From Hyphomicrobium denitrificans 1NES1 (GTDB taxonomy: Bacteria; Pseudomonadota; Alphaproteobacteria; Rhizobiales; Hyphomicrobiaceae), in the NCBI RefSeq assembly GCF_000230975.2, contig NC_021172.1:744001-808000 (forward strand): a stretch of DNA of 64,000 nucleotides, written 5' to 3'. Of the stretch, positions 10,087 through 19,357 are shown piece after piece. The notes under the pieces are model-generated. The model made no database searches, was not told where the DNA came from, and was given only the letters and a program-made list of their open reading frames with translations. Positions within the stretch are counted from its first letter, which is position 1; each line of letters starts with the position of its first letter. The position numbers and the translations under genes are program-made.

Positions 10087-11934
10087 ATGCAACCGGACGG
10101 CTCCATCATCGCTGATCTTCCAATCACGCCGCGGCGAATCGCAGATTACGCTCTCATTGGCGATTGCGAGACCGCCGCGCTCGTCGGCTGTGATGGGTCG
10201 ATCGACTGGCTCTGCTGGCCCCGGTTTGACTCGGGCGCCTGCTTTGCAGCCCTCCTCGGTGGCCCAGAGCACGGACGATGGTTCATCGCGCCGAAGGACA
10301 GGGCGCCTCGGATTACGCGGCGCTACATCGACGGCTCGCTCATTCTTGTCACGACCTTCGAGACCAAAAGCGGGATCGTCGAACTCGTGGATTTCATGCC
10401 GCCGCACGATGGCAGCGCCGATCTCGTTCGTCTTGTTCGCGGCGTACGCGGCCATGTCGATCTACGCACCGAGTTCATTCTGCGGTTCGATTACGGTTCG
10501 ATCGTGCCGTGGGTGGAGCGTCTTGACGGCGAAGGTTTGCGCGCAATTGCCGGACCCGAGATGGCGGTGCTGCGGACGTCGGTTTCGTTACACGGCCAGG
10601 ATTTCACGACGGTTGGTGAGTTCGCCGTTGGTGCTGGCGACGTCGTGCCGTTCGTCTTGAGCTATGGTCCATCGCAGCTGCAGCCACCAAAAGGAGTCGA
10701 TCCCGAGCGCGCACTGCAAGAGACCGAAGCGTTTTGGCGTGCTTGGTCTGATCGCTGTGCCACCGCCGGCAATTGGAGCGAACCGGTCAAGCGATCGCTG
10801 ACGGTGCTGAAGGGGCTGACCTATGCGCCCACCGGCGGCATCGTCGCCGCGCCGACGACTTCGCTGCCTGAGCAAGCGGGCGGCGTGCGCAACTGGGATT
10901 ACCGTTATTGCTGGCTAAGAGATGCGACCTTCACGCTGCTCGCGCTTGGGACTGCCGGTTACTACGAAGAGGCACGCGACTGGCGCGATTGGCTCTTGCG
11001 TGCGGTCGCCGGGCGCCCGGATAAACTACAAATCATGTATGGTCTTGGCGGCGAACGGCGTTTGCCCGAATGGGAAGTTCCTTGGCTTTCGGGATTTGAC
11101 GGCGCGCGTCCGGTCCGTATCGGCAATGCCGCCGCAACGCAGCTTCAACTCGACGTCTACGGCGAGATCGCTGATGCGATGTTCCAAGCTCACCAGCATG
11201 GCCTGCCGCCGGTCGATCGCTGGTCGGCGATCCGGCGCGGTTTCCTCGATCATCTCGAAACCGCCTGGCGCAAACCCGACGAGGGGATTTGGGAGGTGCG
11301 CGGGCCGCCACAACACCTCACGCATTCCAAGGTTATGGCCTGGGTTGCATTCGATCGGGCGGTGAGGTGGGTCGACCAACTCGGCGTGGTGGCCCCAATT
11401 GATCACTGGTGCGAGGTTCGGGATGCGATCCATGCTGACGTCTGCCGCAATGGTTTCAACAGCAAACTGGATACCTTCGTGCAGGCCTACGGATCGGAGA
11501 TACTCGATGCCAGCCTTTTACTTCTGCCGATCGTCGGCTTTTTGCCTCCGTCCGATCCACGGATTTTGGGCACGCTCCGCGCTATTGAGCGCCGACTCCT
11601 CGTGGATGGACTTGTCTTCCGCTACAAGACCGGGGAAACGGAAGACGGATTGCCGCCCGGCGAGAACGCATTCCTCGCCTGCAGCTTCTGGTTCGTCGAC
11701 AACCTAATTTTGCAGGGCCGTATCGCCGAGGCGCAGTCAATGTTCGAGCGGCTACTCGCGCTTCGCAACGATGTCGGTCTACTTGCGGAAGAATATGATC
11801 CCCGAACCGGACGTCTTATGGGAAACTTTCCGCAGGCATTCAGCCACGTCTCTCTCGTGAATACGGCCTACAACCTCACCCGCTACAAGGGTCCCTCGGA
11901 AGAACGTGCTGATCAGAAGGCCGCCGAGGACTAG
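10087..11934 (+). CDS. Glycoside hydrolase family 15 protein (glucoamylase/trehalase-like)
   Basis: A 615-residue GH15 protein. The N-terminal domain has IADYALIGDCETAALVG and GSIDWLCWPRFDS, and the catalytic barrel has RNWDYRYCWLRDATFTLLAL, all typical of bacterial GH15 proteins. Members hydrolyse terminal glucose from glucans, and some are trehalases; the trehalose-6-phosphate synthase 16 kb away makes trehalase a possibility, but this is inference. No signal peptide is visible, so it is probably cytoplasmic. It follows the debranching enzyme at 85 bases, probably in the same transcript. Confidence 0.9.
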   Translation: MQPDGSIIADLPITPRRIADYALIGDCETAALVGCDGSIDWLCWPRFDSGACFAALLGGPEHGRWFIAPKDRAPRITRRYIDGSLILVTTFETKSGIVELVDFMPPHDGSADLVRLVRGVRGHVDLRTEFILRFDYGSIVPWVERLDGEGLRAIAGPEMAVLRTSVSLHGQDFTTVGEFAVGAGDVVPFVLSYGPSQLQPPKGVDPERALQETEAFWRAWSDRCATAGNWSEPVKRSLTVLKGLTYAPTGGIVAAPTTSLPEQAGGVRNWDYRYCWLRDATFTLLALGTAGYYEEARDWRDWLLRAVAGRPDKLQIMYGLGGERRLPEWEVPWLSGFDGARPVRIGNAAATQLQLDVYGEIADAMFQAHQHGLPPVDRWSAIRRGFLDHLETAWRKPDEGIWEVRGPPQHLTHSKVMAWVAFDRAVRWVDQLGVVAPIDHWCEVRDAIHADVCRNGFNSKLDTFVQAYGSEILDASLLLLPIVGFLPPSDPRILGTLRAIERRLLVDGLVFRYKTGETEDGLPPGENAFLACSFWFVDNLILQGRIAEAQSMFERLLALRNDVGLLAEEYDPRTGRLMGNFPQAFSHVSLVNTAYNLTRYKGPSEERADQKAAED

Positions 11935-12306
11935 ATCTTATGATCGAGAGCCAATGATGCGAATGCCTCAGTCGCCGATCAGGGCCGGTCGGAAAAAGCC
12001 GCCACTTCCGCTTAAGACCGATGATGTTGCAGACGTCGACCCCCCGAGAAGCTAATTACCTCGTTGAGATCGAAGGCGTGTCCTTCCCTTGGCGCTGGCT
12101 CGCAAGGAGCGGCGCTGACACGTGATAATTGATCAGGCCCCGAGGAAGCGAGACTGTCCCGATGGCATCTGGCAAGATGAGGTGATACGCCGTTTTGAGG
12201 CTGGCCGCCTTGAGGGTGCGACGCCTGCTAAATAGAACGGGTCTTTTTGCGCGAAATCCTTGTTCCGGCATGATCATTGGCTGTTTAATGCCGCAAGCAT
12301 GCCTAT
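11935..12306. other. Intergenic, nothing recognised
   Basis: No convincing gene, hairpin or repeat. A short minus-strand open frame at 12056-12277 has no ribosome binding site and no recognisable protein features. Confidence 0.5.
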
Positions 12307-12735
12307 ATGCAAGAGATGTTCCGGTCCTTCGCCATTTTGTCGGCTGCGTTATGGCTCATCGCGCCCAATGCGTGGGGCGCATCCGTGCCGAACCAAGCCG
12401 CGATGATTTTCCTCCCGCCCGGCGCCGCTTATTGCCGAGATTTTCTCCGACTTGAGCCCATGCAAAAGTACGACAGTGGGACACTGCCCGTCCGAGAAGG
12501 TGAGGCCGAGGACTACTTTACCTACCGAGGCATCGAAGAATGGGTGCGAGGGTTCGTCACTGCCGCTAACATTATGGGCGCAAAGAACAACGGATCGAGT
12601 GACGCAACGAAGGGGAAAGATCTCTACGAGCTGATGCCGCAATTATTTGAATATTGCCGATCTCATCGAAACGACATCTTCTCCAACGCGGTGCTGCAGC
12701 TTTTGTCCGGTCCGCATACATCAGCAAACCGCTGA
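12307..12735 (+). CDS. Small exported protein of unknown function
   Basis: A 142-residue protein with a clear cleavable signal peptide (hydrophobic core AILSAALWLIA, likely cleavage after WGA). The mature part has two cysteines (YCRDFL and EYCRSH), which could form a disulfide in the periplasm, and ends in DIFSNAVLQLL, a pattern seen in small alphaproteobacterial periplasmic proteins of unknown role. An ATG three codons downstream is an alternative start. It stands alone, and I cannot assign a function. Confidence 0.65.
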   Translation: MQEMFRSFAILSAALWLIAPNAWGASVPNQAAMIFLPPGAAYCRDFLRLEPMQKYDSGTLPVREGEAEDYFTYRGIEEWVRGFVTAANIMGAKNNGSSDATKGKDLYELMPQLFEYCRSHRNDIFSNAVLQLLSGPHTSANR

Positions 12736-13466
12736 AGCCAAGCGCCGCGCGCCTTCGGGGATCTGGCTGTCGCCCAAACGACGCCGCGATCCGAAACCGC
12801 AAACTATATGGGCAGGACTTTGCAAGGGCTGAAAGCAGCGCCGAAGCTCGCCTGCAATTTCGAGAATCTGATGGCGATCAGTCCCGGGCCGATCGTGAAA
12901 TTCGTTATTCGGCCAGAATTTCCTTACACGGCGACTTGAAAATCGGAGGTTATGCCGGAAGTTTAAGCAGATTAAAGACACGTCCTCGGGCGCGACGGAA
13001 CATCTGAATGGACTGGATCACATCGCGGTCCAAGCCGCACTTATCCAAACGCTGAACGCCCACTGGACATATGGTTTCGGGTTCGCGCCGTGGTGCCGAC
13101 GTTGCATTCCAGATAAGGCACCAACACTCGCAGAAGCCTTTGCGTCAGCAGAACTCGCAACCGAGGGCGAAGGAGCACTCTGACATCAAAGTTCAACTCG
13201 GGATTTACTGCACTGGTGGGCAGAGTCGCTGCAAACCCGAACTTGCAAAGTTATCCGATTTTATCGCTGCGCTGGCGATGCAAAAGCGCTGCTCTTTGGG
13301 TTCAGATCGAATGCCGGACACTAAGGAGGTGGTCTGCAGACACCGAATACCATTGAAAGACCGAGCAAGAGACATCGAGGCGCCGCGGGCGAGGTGCAAC
13401 AGTAAACGGACGCAGGCCGATATGCTCCTTTTGGATCGATCATGGATTTTCCGCATGCGTTCTATA
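12736..13466. other. Intergenic, nothing recognised
   Basis: About 730 bases with only short overlapping open frames rich in arginine and serine, typical of non-coding GC-rich DNA. It may be a decayed gene, but I recognise no protein similarity. Confidence 0.45.
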
Positions 13467-13494
13467 AAAAAAGCCCGCGTGGAACCTCGCGGGC
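13466..13494 (-). terminator. Rho-independent terminator downstream of serA
   Basis: A hairpin with 7-bp stem (GCCCGCG at 13473-13479 pairing with CGCGGGC at 13488-13494) and an 8-base loop, preceded on the plus strand by seven A. Read on the minus strand this is a GC stem followed by seven T, a classic terminator. It lies about 230 bases beyond the serA stop. Confidence 0.8.
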
Positions 13495-13508
13495 CTTAAG
13501 GAGGAAAT

Positions 13509-13580
13509 ATGGACGAGTCATACTCCCATGAACCGACCTTGGATGCCATGAGGCTAAAGTCCATGCTCAATGTCATTTGA
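13509..13580 (+). CDS. Candidate 23-residue small protein
   Basis: A short frame starting ATG GAC GAG, ending TGA at 13578-13580, directly behind TAAGGAGGAAAT, one of the best Shine-Dalgarno sequences in the window (spacing 5-6 bases). The peptide has no signal sequence or known motif. It lies just right of the hairpin assigned to serA termination, on the opposite strand. It could be a leader peptide or a chance match. Low confidence. Confidence 0.3.
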   Translation: MDESYSHEPTLDAMRLKSMLNVI

Positions 13581-13727
13581 TGCCAGTGCCATGCCGCAGT
13601 TCGTCGCGTGCATGGCATGCCATGCACAGACGCTCGACAAGATGATCTTGGCTTGGACCGCAAAAGGCAACTTCCAAGCCCTTCGCTCCGACGACACTAG
13701 GCGGCAGGCATTTGTGTTCTTGCGTCA

Positions 13728-15320
13728 CTAGAATTCAAGCATGCTTGCCTGTCTCACCTCTGGAAGCATCCTGATTCCTGCGAGTACCCGATCGGGGATA
13801 CTGTCGTCGACCGCGATCAAGGAAATCGCCGATCCGCCTTGATGATCTCGTCCCAACGCCAACGTGGCGATGTTGATGCCCGCGTCGCCTAACAAGCTTG
13901 CGAAGCGACCCACTAAACCTGGCTTGTCCTCGTTCAATGCGTAGATCATCGTCGACGAGAATTCAGCGTCGGTTTTAATGCCGTTGATTGAGACAACCCG
14001 AGGCTTGCCGTCGTGGAAGACCGTTCCAGCTATGAAGAATTTCTCGTCCTTCGTCTGGACGATAAGCGTGATCAAAGACTCATAGTCGCCTTCGGCGGCT
14101 CGGATTGTCTCGTCGATTACGACGCCGCGCTCACTGGCGACGGACGGTGCAGATACGACGTTGATGTCAGACAGCGCGGGACGGAGCACCCCGGCGATCG
14201 CTGCAGCCGTAAGCGCCTTTGTCTTGAGGTCGACGAGCGCACCTTCATAAATGATCGACACCTTGTTGATGTTGGACGCGGCGAGCTGTCCGGCAAACGA
14301 TCCCAGACGTTCCGCCAATGCGATGAACGGCTTAAGCTTCGGCGCTTCCTCGGCAGTGATCGAGGGAAAGTTTACCGCGTTAGTGATGGCGCCACGCGTG
14401 AGAAAATCCGACATTTGCTCGGCAATTTGCAATGCCACATTCTCTTGCGCCTCTTTCGTCGATGCGCCGAGATGCGGGGTGCAGACGACGTTTGGATGGC
14501 CAAAGAGCGGGTTTTCAGTGGCGGGCTCAGTCGCGAAGACATCGAGTGCCGCGCCTGCCACGCGGCCGGAGTCCAGCGCGCTTCGCAGGGCCTTTTCATC
14601 GATGAGGCCGCCGCGGGCGCAATTTATGATATGGACGCCGCTTTTTGTCTTGGCGATATTTTCGGCAGACAGGATGTTCTTGGTCTGAGGCGTTAGCGGC
14701 GTATGGAGTGAAACGAAATCGGCCAGCGCCAGGAGATTGTCGAGATCGACCTTTTCGATTCCCAATTGTGCGGCCCGTTCCGGCGATAAAAACGGATCGT
14801 ATGCGATCACGTGCATGCGCAGGCCTATGGCTCGTTCGGCGACGATGGAGCCGATATTCCCGCAGCCGATCAATCCAATCACCTTCCCCGTGATCTCCAT
14901 GCCCAGAAAGCGGTTTTTCTCCCATTTGCCGGCTTGCGTAGACATATCCGCGGCCGGGATCTGCCGCGCGAGGGCAAACATCATCGCAATCGCGTGTTCC
15001 GCAGTCGTGATGGAGTTGCCGAATGGCGTATTCATCACGATTACGCCCCGCGCCGTTGCGGCCGGAAGGTTGACATTGTCGACTCCGATACCGGCACGGC
15101 CAATGACCTTCAAATTGGTCGCAAGTTCCAGCAATTGGGGCGTTACTTTCGTCGCGGATCGGATCGCAAGCCCGTCGTAGCCGCCGATGATCGCCGCGAG
15201 CTTATCCTTGTCTTTTCCAAGGTTAGGTTGAAAATCAACCTCGACGCCGCGTATCTTGAAGATTGCAAGTGCGGCTTGAGACAGAGCGTCGGAGACGAGA
15301 ACGCGAGGCGACATCAGCAT
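13728..15320 (-). CDS. serA: D-3-phosphoglycerate dehydrogenase
   Basis: Oxidises 3-phosphoglycerate to 3-phosphohydroxypyruvate with NAD+, the first step of serine synthesis. The 530-residue length is that of the long form. Seen in order: the substrate-binding segment, the NAD-binding fold with GLIGCGNIGSIVAERA, the catalytic HLGASTKEAQ (His) near residue 280, an allosteric substrate-binding domain, and a C-terminal ACT domain (NEDKPGLVGRFASLLGDAGINIA) that normally mediates feedback by serine. GGGAG precedes the start. serC lies directly upstream on the same strand, so both probably share one transcript. Confidence 0.97.
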   Translation of the reverse strand: MLMSPRVLVSDALSQAALAIFKIRGVEVDFQPNLGKDKDKLAAIIGGYDGLAIRSATKVTPQLLELATNLKVIGRAGIGVDNVNLPAATARGVIVMNTPFGNSITTAEHAIAMMFALARQIPAADMSTQAGKWEKNRFLGMEITGKVIGLIGCGNIGSIVAERAIGLRMHVIAYDPFLSPERAAQLGIEKVDLDNLLALADFVSLHTPLTPQTKNILSAENIAKTKSGVHIINCARGGLIDEKALRSALDSGRVAGAALDVFATEPATENPLFGHPNVVCTPHLGASTKEAQENVALQIAEQMSDFLTRGAITNAVNFPSITAEEAPKLKPFIALAERLGSFAGQLAASNINKVSIIYEGALVDLKTKALTAAAIAGVLRPALSDINVVSAPSVASERGVVIDETIRAAEGDYESLITLIVQTKDEKFFIAGTVFHDGKPRVVSINGIKTDAEFSSTMIYALNEDKPGLVGRFASLLGDAGINIATLALGRDHQGGSAISLIAVDDSIPDRVLAGIRMLPEVRQASMLEF

Positions 15321-15412
15321 ATGCTCCCGTTTTCTAAGAATTTGAGGACTTGACTAGCCGGGGCGATTGAGCGGACATCAAGGTCCGCTCGCATCTGGAT
15401 GGACACTAAAGA

Positions 15413-16588
15413 TCAGTTGGCACTGGCGAGATCGCGCTTGGTCTTTGCGTAAGCGTAGTCAAGCCATCGCGTCAGCACTTCAAGATCGGCGGCTTCGACG
15501 GTTGCCCCGCACCAGATGCGCAATCCTGGCGGCGCATCCCGATAGGCACCGATGTCGAACGCAACGCGCTCCTGCTCCAGAACGCTCGCTAGCGCCTTTG
15601 CAAAACGTGCTTGGTCGTCCGGTCCCCACGCCGCGATTTGCGGATCAACGATCTTCAGGCATACGCTTGTATTGGATCTCGTTTCGGGGGCTTTGGCGAG
15701 AAAATCAACCCAGGGCGTTCGTTTGACCCAGTCTTCAAGAACCTTGGCGTTCGAGTTTGCTCTGGCTATTAGGCGGTCGAGTCCTCCGACCGACTTCGCC
15801 CATTGAAGAGCGTCAAGATAATCTTCAACGCAGAGCATGGATGGCGTATTGATTGTCTCGCCGGAAAAAATCCCTTCGATCAGTTTTCCATTTTTGACTA
15901 GGCGAAAAATTTTCGGTAGGGGCCAGGGGGGAACATAGGTTTGAAGACGCTCGACGGCGCGCGGTCCCAGCACGATCATTCCATGCGCGGCTTCGCCGCC
16001 AAGCACCTTCTGCCATGAGAACGTCATGACATCGAGTTTTTCCCAGTCCAGCCTCTGGGCAAAAGCCGCCGACGTGGCATCGCAAATCGTTAGCCCCTTG
16101 CGATCGGCGGCGATCCAATCTGAATTTGGAACCCGCACTCCGGACGTCGTGCCGTTCCAAGTGAAGACAACGTCGTTATCGAAGTTTACCGCGGCGAGAT
16201 CGGCGATATCTCCATAGTCCGCTCTCAGCGTGCGCGCCCCTTCGATCTTGAGCTCTTTGACGACGTCGGATACCCAGCCTTCACCGAACGACTCCCAGGC
16301 GAGTATGTCTACGCCTCGCGCGCCGAGAAGCGACCAAAGAGCCATCTCGAGAGCACCGGTGTCTGACGCTGGGACGATGCCCAACTGATGGAGTGCGGGA
16401 ATGCCCAATATTTCGCGGGTTTCGTCGATGGCGCGTTTCAAACGCGCCTTAGGCTCTTTGGCGCGGTGAGACCGTCCAACCAATGCAGTCTTCAGCGCTT
16501 CAAAGCTCCAACCGGGATGCTTGCTGCACGGACCGGAGGAAAAGCAGGCGTTCGCCGGCCAGAGGCCGGGCGGTTCTTCGGTAATCAT
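15413..16588 (-). CDS. serC: Phosphoserine aminotransferase
   Basis: PLP enzyme converting phosphohydroxypyruvate and glutamate to phosphoserine, the second serine step. About 391 residues. The N-terminal [12 protein letters not shown], and [14 protein letters not shown] containing the PLP-binding lysine, are characteristic of the alphaproteobacterial form. I chose the ATG at 16588, preceded by GAGAGGG; a GTG three codons upstream is possible. The gap to serA is 92 bases. A decayed copy of its 5' end lies upstream (16741-16853). Confidence 0.95.
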   Translation of the reverse strand: MITEEPPGLWPANACFSSGPCSKHPGWSFEALKTALVGRSHRAKEPKARLKRAIDETREILGIPALHQLGIVPASDTGALEMALWSLLGARGVDILAWESFGEGWVSDVVKELKIEGARTLRADYGDIADLAAVNFDNDVVFTWNGTTSGVRVPNSDWIAADRKGLTICDATSAAFAQRLDWEKLDVMTFSWQKVLGGEAAHGMIVLGPRAVERLQTYVPPWPLPKIFRLVKNGKLIEGIFSGETINTPSMLCVEDYLDALQWAKSVGGLDRLIARANSNAKVLEDWVKRTPWVDFLAKAPETRSNTSVCLKIVDPQIAAWGPDDQARFAKALASVLEQERVAFDIGAYRDAPPGLRIWCGATVEAADLEVLTRWLDYAYAKTKRDLASAN

Positions 16589-16740
16589 GTCATCCACCCT
16601 CTCAGATGGGCGCCTCTCGTTGGGGAGAGGTGTCCCGACGCCCTAGTGGCGGAATGGCGTTAGTTCGTCAATTCATCGAAAGTTGCAGAATATGCGCGGA
16701 TGCTGCCTTGAACCATTTGAATAGCGAACCCTTTTCAGGT

Positions 16741-16853
16741 CATCCGCAAATGGTGACGGCAAACGACCGACCACCACCGAATTGAGAGAATTGACGTCCC
16801 GGCTGGGACGCTTACTGCACAGGCCAGAAAAAAGGTGAGGCGTTTGCCGGCCC
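16741..16853 (-). pseudogene. Relic of a duplicated serC 5' end
   Basis: Read on the minus strand, this stretch aligns with the first part of serC. The DNA shares GCCGGC-AACGCCT, a pyrimidine tract, GTGCAG-AAGC-TCCC and GGT-GG-CGGT blocks. In translation it gives FSGLCSKRPS and VVVGR, against [11 protein letters not shown] and ALVGR in serC. No PLP-binding region follows, so it cannot encode an enzyme. It may be a partial tandem duplication or the remains of an older gene copy. Confidence 0.6.
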
Positions 16854-17093
16854 CACGTTGGGAACGGGTGTCCCACCGCCGAAACTATATGAATAGCGAC
16901 GGGACAAGACCTAAGTTGGAGCGGTGACTGGGAGACGATGGCGTAAGTCGAAGCGCGAACCTAGTCCTTCGTCGGGCTTGTGCGGGAATTCGGAGTGCTT
17001 AGTGAACGTTGCACAATGTGCCTTTCGTAATTGGTAGAGTCATTCCGGCAACATCGCTGTGCTGCATCCCGTGGGAGGACAGTCGGAAACCCC

Positions 17094-17708
17094 ATGAAAA
17101 TTCTTTTGGTTGAGGATCATCCGATAATCGTCTCGGGTTGCCAACTAGTCTTTGCACAACACCCCAACATTGTATTTCGTGATGCGGCTACGCTTGCCAC
17201 GGCTCGGCAGGAGTTGAGAAAGCACCAACCTGACGTGACGATTGTCGATATCAATCTTCCCGACGGTTCTGGGCTCGATTTCGTCCGTGAGCTGACTGAA
17301 TCAAACATCGCCTCTAAAGTAATCGTCTTTTCGATGCTAGACGAGCCATGCGTGGTAAAAAAGGCCTTGAACTATGGCGCCAGGGGATTCGTCAGCAAGT
17401 TTGATAAACCCGACACCCTCTTAGATGCCGTGGGTGCCGTCAGTCGCGGAGAAACATGGCTGTCCGACGAAGTTTTGCAAAAGGTATTCATGGGGACAGC
17501 TCCAAGATCGGACACACCGAGGCTGACGACGCGTCAGAAAAACGTGCTGAAATGTCTAGGCGAGGGTCGGTATATGTCCGAGATTGCGGGCGAACTAAAT
17601 ATATCGTCGAATGTTGTCTACGCCGAATGCGCTGCGGTCAGGAAAAAGCTCAAAGCACGCACAAATGCAGAAATGGTCGCCATCGCGATGAAACTTCAAC
17701 TCAACTGA
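17094..17708 (+). CDS. NarL/FixJ-type response regulator
   Basis: A 204-residue two-component response regulator. The receiver domain has the acidic pair ED (residues 7-8) and the phospho-acceptor Asp near 52 in IVDINLPDGSG. The C-terminal LuxR-type helix-turn-helix is TTRQKNVLKCLGEGRYMSEIAGELNISSNVVYAE. I chose the ATG at 17094 (MKILLVEDHP); GGGAGGAC lies about 15 bases upstream, rather far. No kinase is adjacent, so it is an orphan or a partner of the kinase at 19.4 kb. Target genes are unknown. Confidence 0.88.
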   Translation: MKILLVEDHPIIVSGCQLVFAQHPNIVFRDAATLATARQELRKHQPDVTIVDINLPDGSGLDFVRELTESNIASKVIVFSMLDEPCVVKKALNYGARGFVSKFDKPDTLLDAVGAVSRGETWLSDEVLQKVFMGTAPRSDTPRLTTRQKNVLKCLGEGRYMSEIAGELNISSNVVYAECAAVRKKLKARTNAEMVAIAMKLQLN

Positions 17709-18050
17709 CAGACGCTATCAGATCCGTTTTCCGCCGGAGCGCGTGGGTCTTGAGAACGACTAACCACCAGAGTTCCGGTACCCCACACAGCCCATAATCC
17801 CGAACCACGACGGCAACAGCCACAAGCGGACGCGCACTTCTCACGACCGTCGTCGCAGATCAGAGAAGGGAGGCATTTGGGCACTGCGCGCCGCGCGCCA
17901 GGCGCACAACACGACCGTGGCGCTCTTGATCCTTCTCGCGCGAGCAATATTCTTACAATTCGGTGACCGAGTTCTGACCCTCGGCTGCGATCGTCATCGT
18001 AGAGTGTGATGCTGCTCTTGCGGCATTTGCATAACATGGGAGAGGGATTG
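17709..18050. other. Intergenic, nothing recognised
   Basis: No gene or clear regulatory site. In-frame extensions of the DUF3047 gene upstream of 18051 were not accepted because the strong ribosome binding site points to 18051. Confidence 0.4.
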
Positions 18051-19265
18051 ATGGTGCTGTGTGGGTGCTGCCTGAACACTGTGGGATTGGGCAAGGCGCG
18101 GACGCGACGAGAGGTTCTGGGCGCGATGGGCGCGACCACTGTCGCCGGGGTGGTTTTTGCGGCAGGGATTGCGCCAGCAGGCGCCGCAACTGCCGAGGTG
18201 GACATCGGCGGCGGCGTCAAGCAAATTGCGGCGCTCGTTAAGCGAAACCCTATTCCAGAGCTTGCTGCCGTAACTTCTTTCGAGCTCCGCGGAAGTGATA
18301 TGCCCTGGTCGAAGGAACTCGCTGCGGTGAAGGAGGGCCAGCAGATCACCTTTTTGCTCGCCGGGCGCTGGTATCTGTCGCGCGAGGCCGACATGTGGGT
18401 CGAGCCAGGCGTTGCGTTTCACGCTCGGTCTGGAAAGGGCTCTCTGTACAATCCGATGACGAATACCGGAACCATGCGCGCCGATCGTGATGGTCCGCTC
18501 GCCATTGCCCGCTCCGTTGGCGAATGGGCCTCGCCCAATGGTGACCTCGCGACGCCGGCCGATCTCTACGTCAAGGCGGATGGGCGGATCGAAGGTGTGG
18601 CGCTTATCTGGAAGGGAGATGCGTGGGCTGGCCTTGCGAAGCTCGCGGCTAGTGGCGATGCGCCGTCGCTCATCAACGACGAGATCGCGCGGCTCGCCTC
18701 TAATCCCGTCCTGCCTTCGGGCTGGGAAAGCATCTTCCTCTTCGGAAATGGCAGCGGCACCTTCCGAATGTCGTCTGAAGGCGAAATGCTCTGCTCCACG
18801 CACAAAACGGTGGGGATTGTACAACGTCCTGTCGCGCTGGAATTGGCTCCTGGCGCTAAGCTTGAATGGAGCTGGCTCGTCGACGAGCTGCCGAGTCCTT
18901 CCGCCGAGGACGGGATCGGCACGCACGATTACCTCTCCATCGCCGTCGAATTCGACGACGGGCAGGATCTGACCTACATGTGGAGCGCTGGCCTCACCTC
19001 GGGCCATGTTTTTCGCTGCCCGCTGCCACTTTGGACAAAGCGCGAAACGCATATGGTGGTGAGGAGCGGGCGCGATGAACTTGGTCAGTGGCTGTCGGAG
19101 GCGCGGCCGGTTTATAGCGACTACAAGGCGCATATTGGTGGGGAAGCGCGCAATATCGTCGGCGTCTGGCTTATCGCCAACAGCACCTTCCTGAGACGCT
19201 TCGGGAAGTGCCGGTATAAGGACATCGTGGTTTCGAGCAGCGGAACTAGACATAGGGTGCTGTGA
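18051..19265 (+). CDS. Exported DUF3047 domain protein
   Basis: About 404 residues. The N-terminus has a twin-arginine-like signal (TRREVLGAMGATTVAG followed by a hydrophobic run and AGA), so export by Tat is likely. The C-terminal half carries the DUF3047 pattern LEWSWLVDELP, an acidic loop, YLSIAVEF and LTYMWSAG. The function of DUF3047 is unknown. I chose the ATG at 18051 because GGGAGAGG lies 7 bases upstream. It lies directly before a sensor kinase and an OmpR-type regulator on the same strand, so it may be a sensed or sensing periplasmic component of that system; this is inference. Confidence 0.75.
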   Translation: MVLCGCCLNTVGLGKARTRREVLGAMGATTVAGVVFAAGIAPAGAATAEVDIGGGVKQIAALVKRNPIPELAAVTSFELRGSDMPWSKELAAVKEGQQITFLLAGRWYLSREADMWVEPGVAFHARSGKGSLYNPMTNTGTMRADRDGPLAIARSVGEWASPNGDLATPADLYVKADGRIEGVALIWKGDAWAGLAKLAASGDAPSLINDEIARLASNPVLPSGWESIFLFGNGSGTFRMSSEGEMLCSTHKTVGIVQRPVALELAPGAKLEWSWLVDELPSPSAEDGIGTHDYLSIAVEFDDGQDLTYMWSAGLTSGHVFRCPLPLWTKRETHMVVRSGRDELGQWLSEARPVYSDYKAHIGGEARNIVGVWLIANSTFLRRFGKCRYKDIVVSSSGTRHRVL

Positions 19266-19357
19266 AATGCTCCCCTGAGACCATACCTTTGGCCTGATTG
19301 CTCGAAAGCGGACACGATGCGCAAATAGCTAAGAGACTCGTGCAGATCAGGCAGTCG

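Noticed and set aside
17994..19253. 419-codon open frame on the minus strand
   Set aside because: Antisense to the DUF3047 gene, which has a strong ribosome binding site, Tat signal and family motifs.
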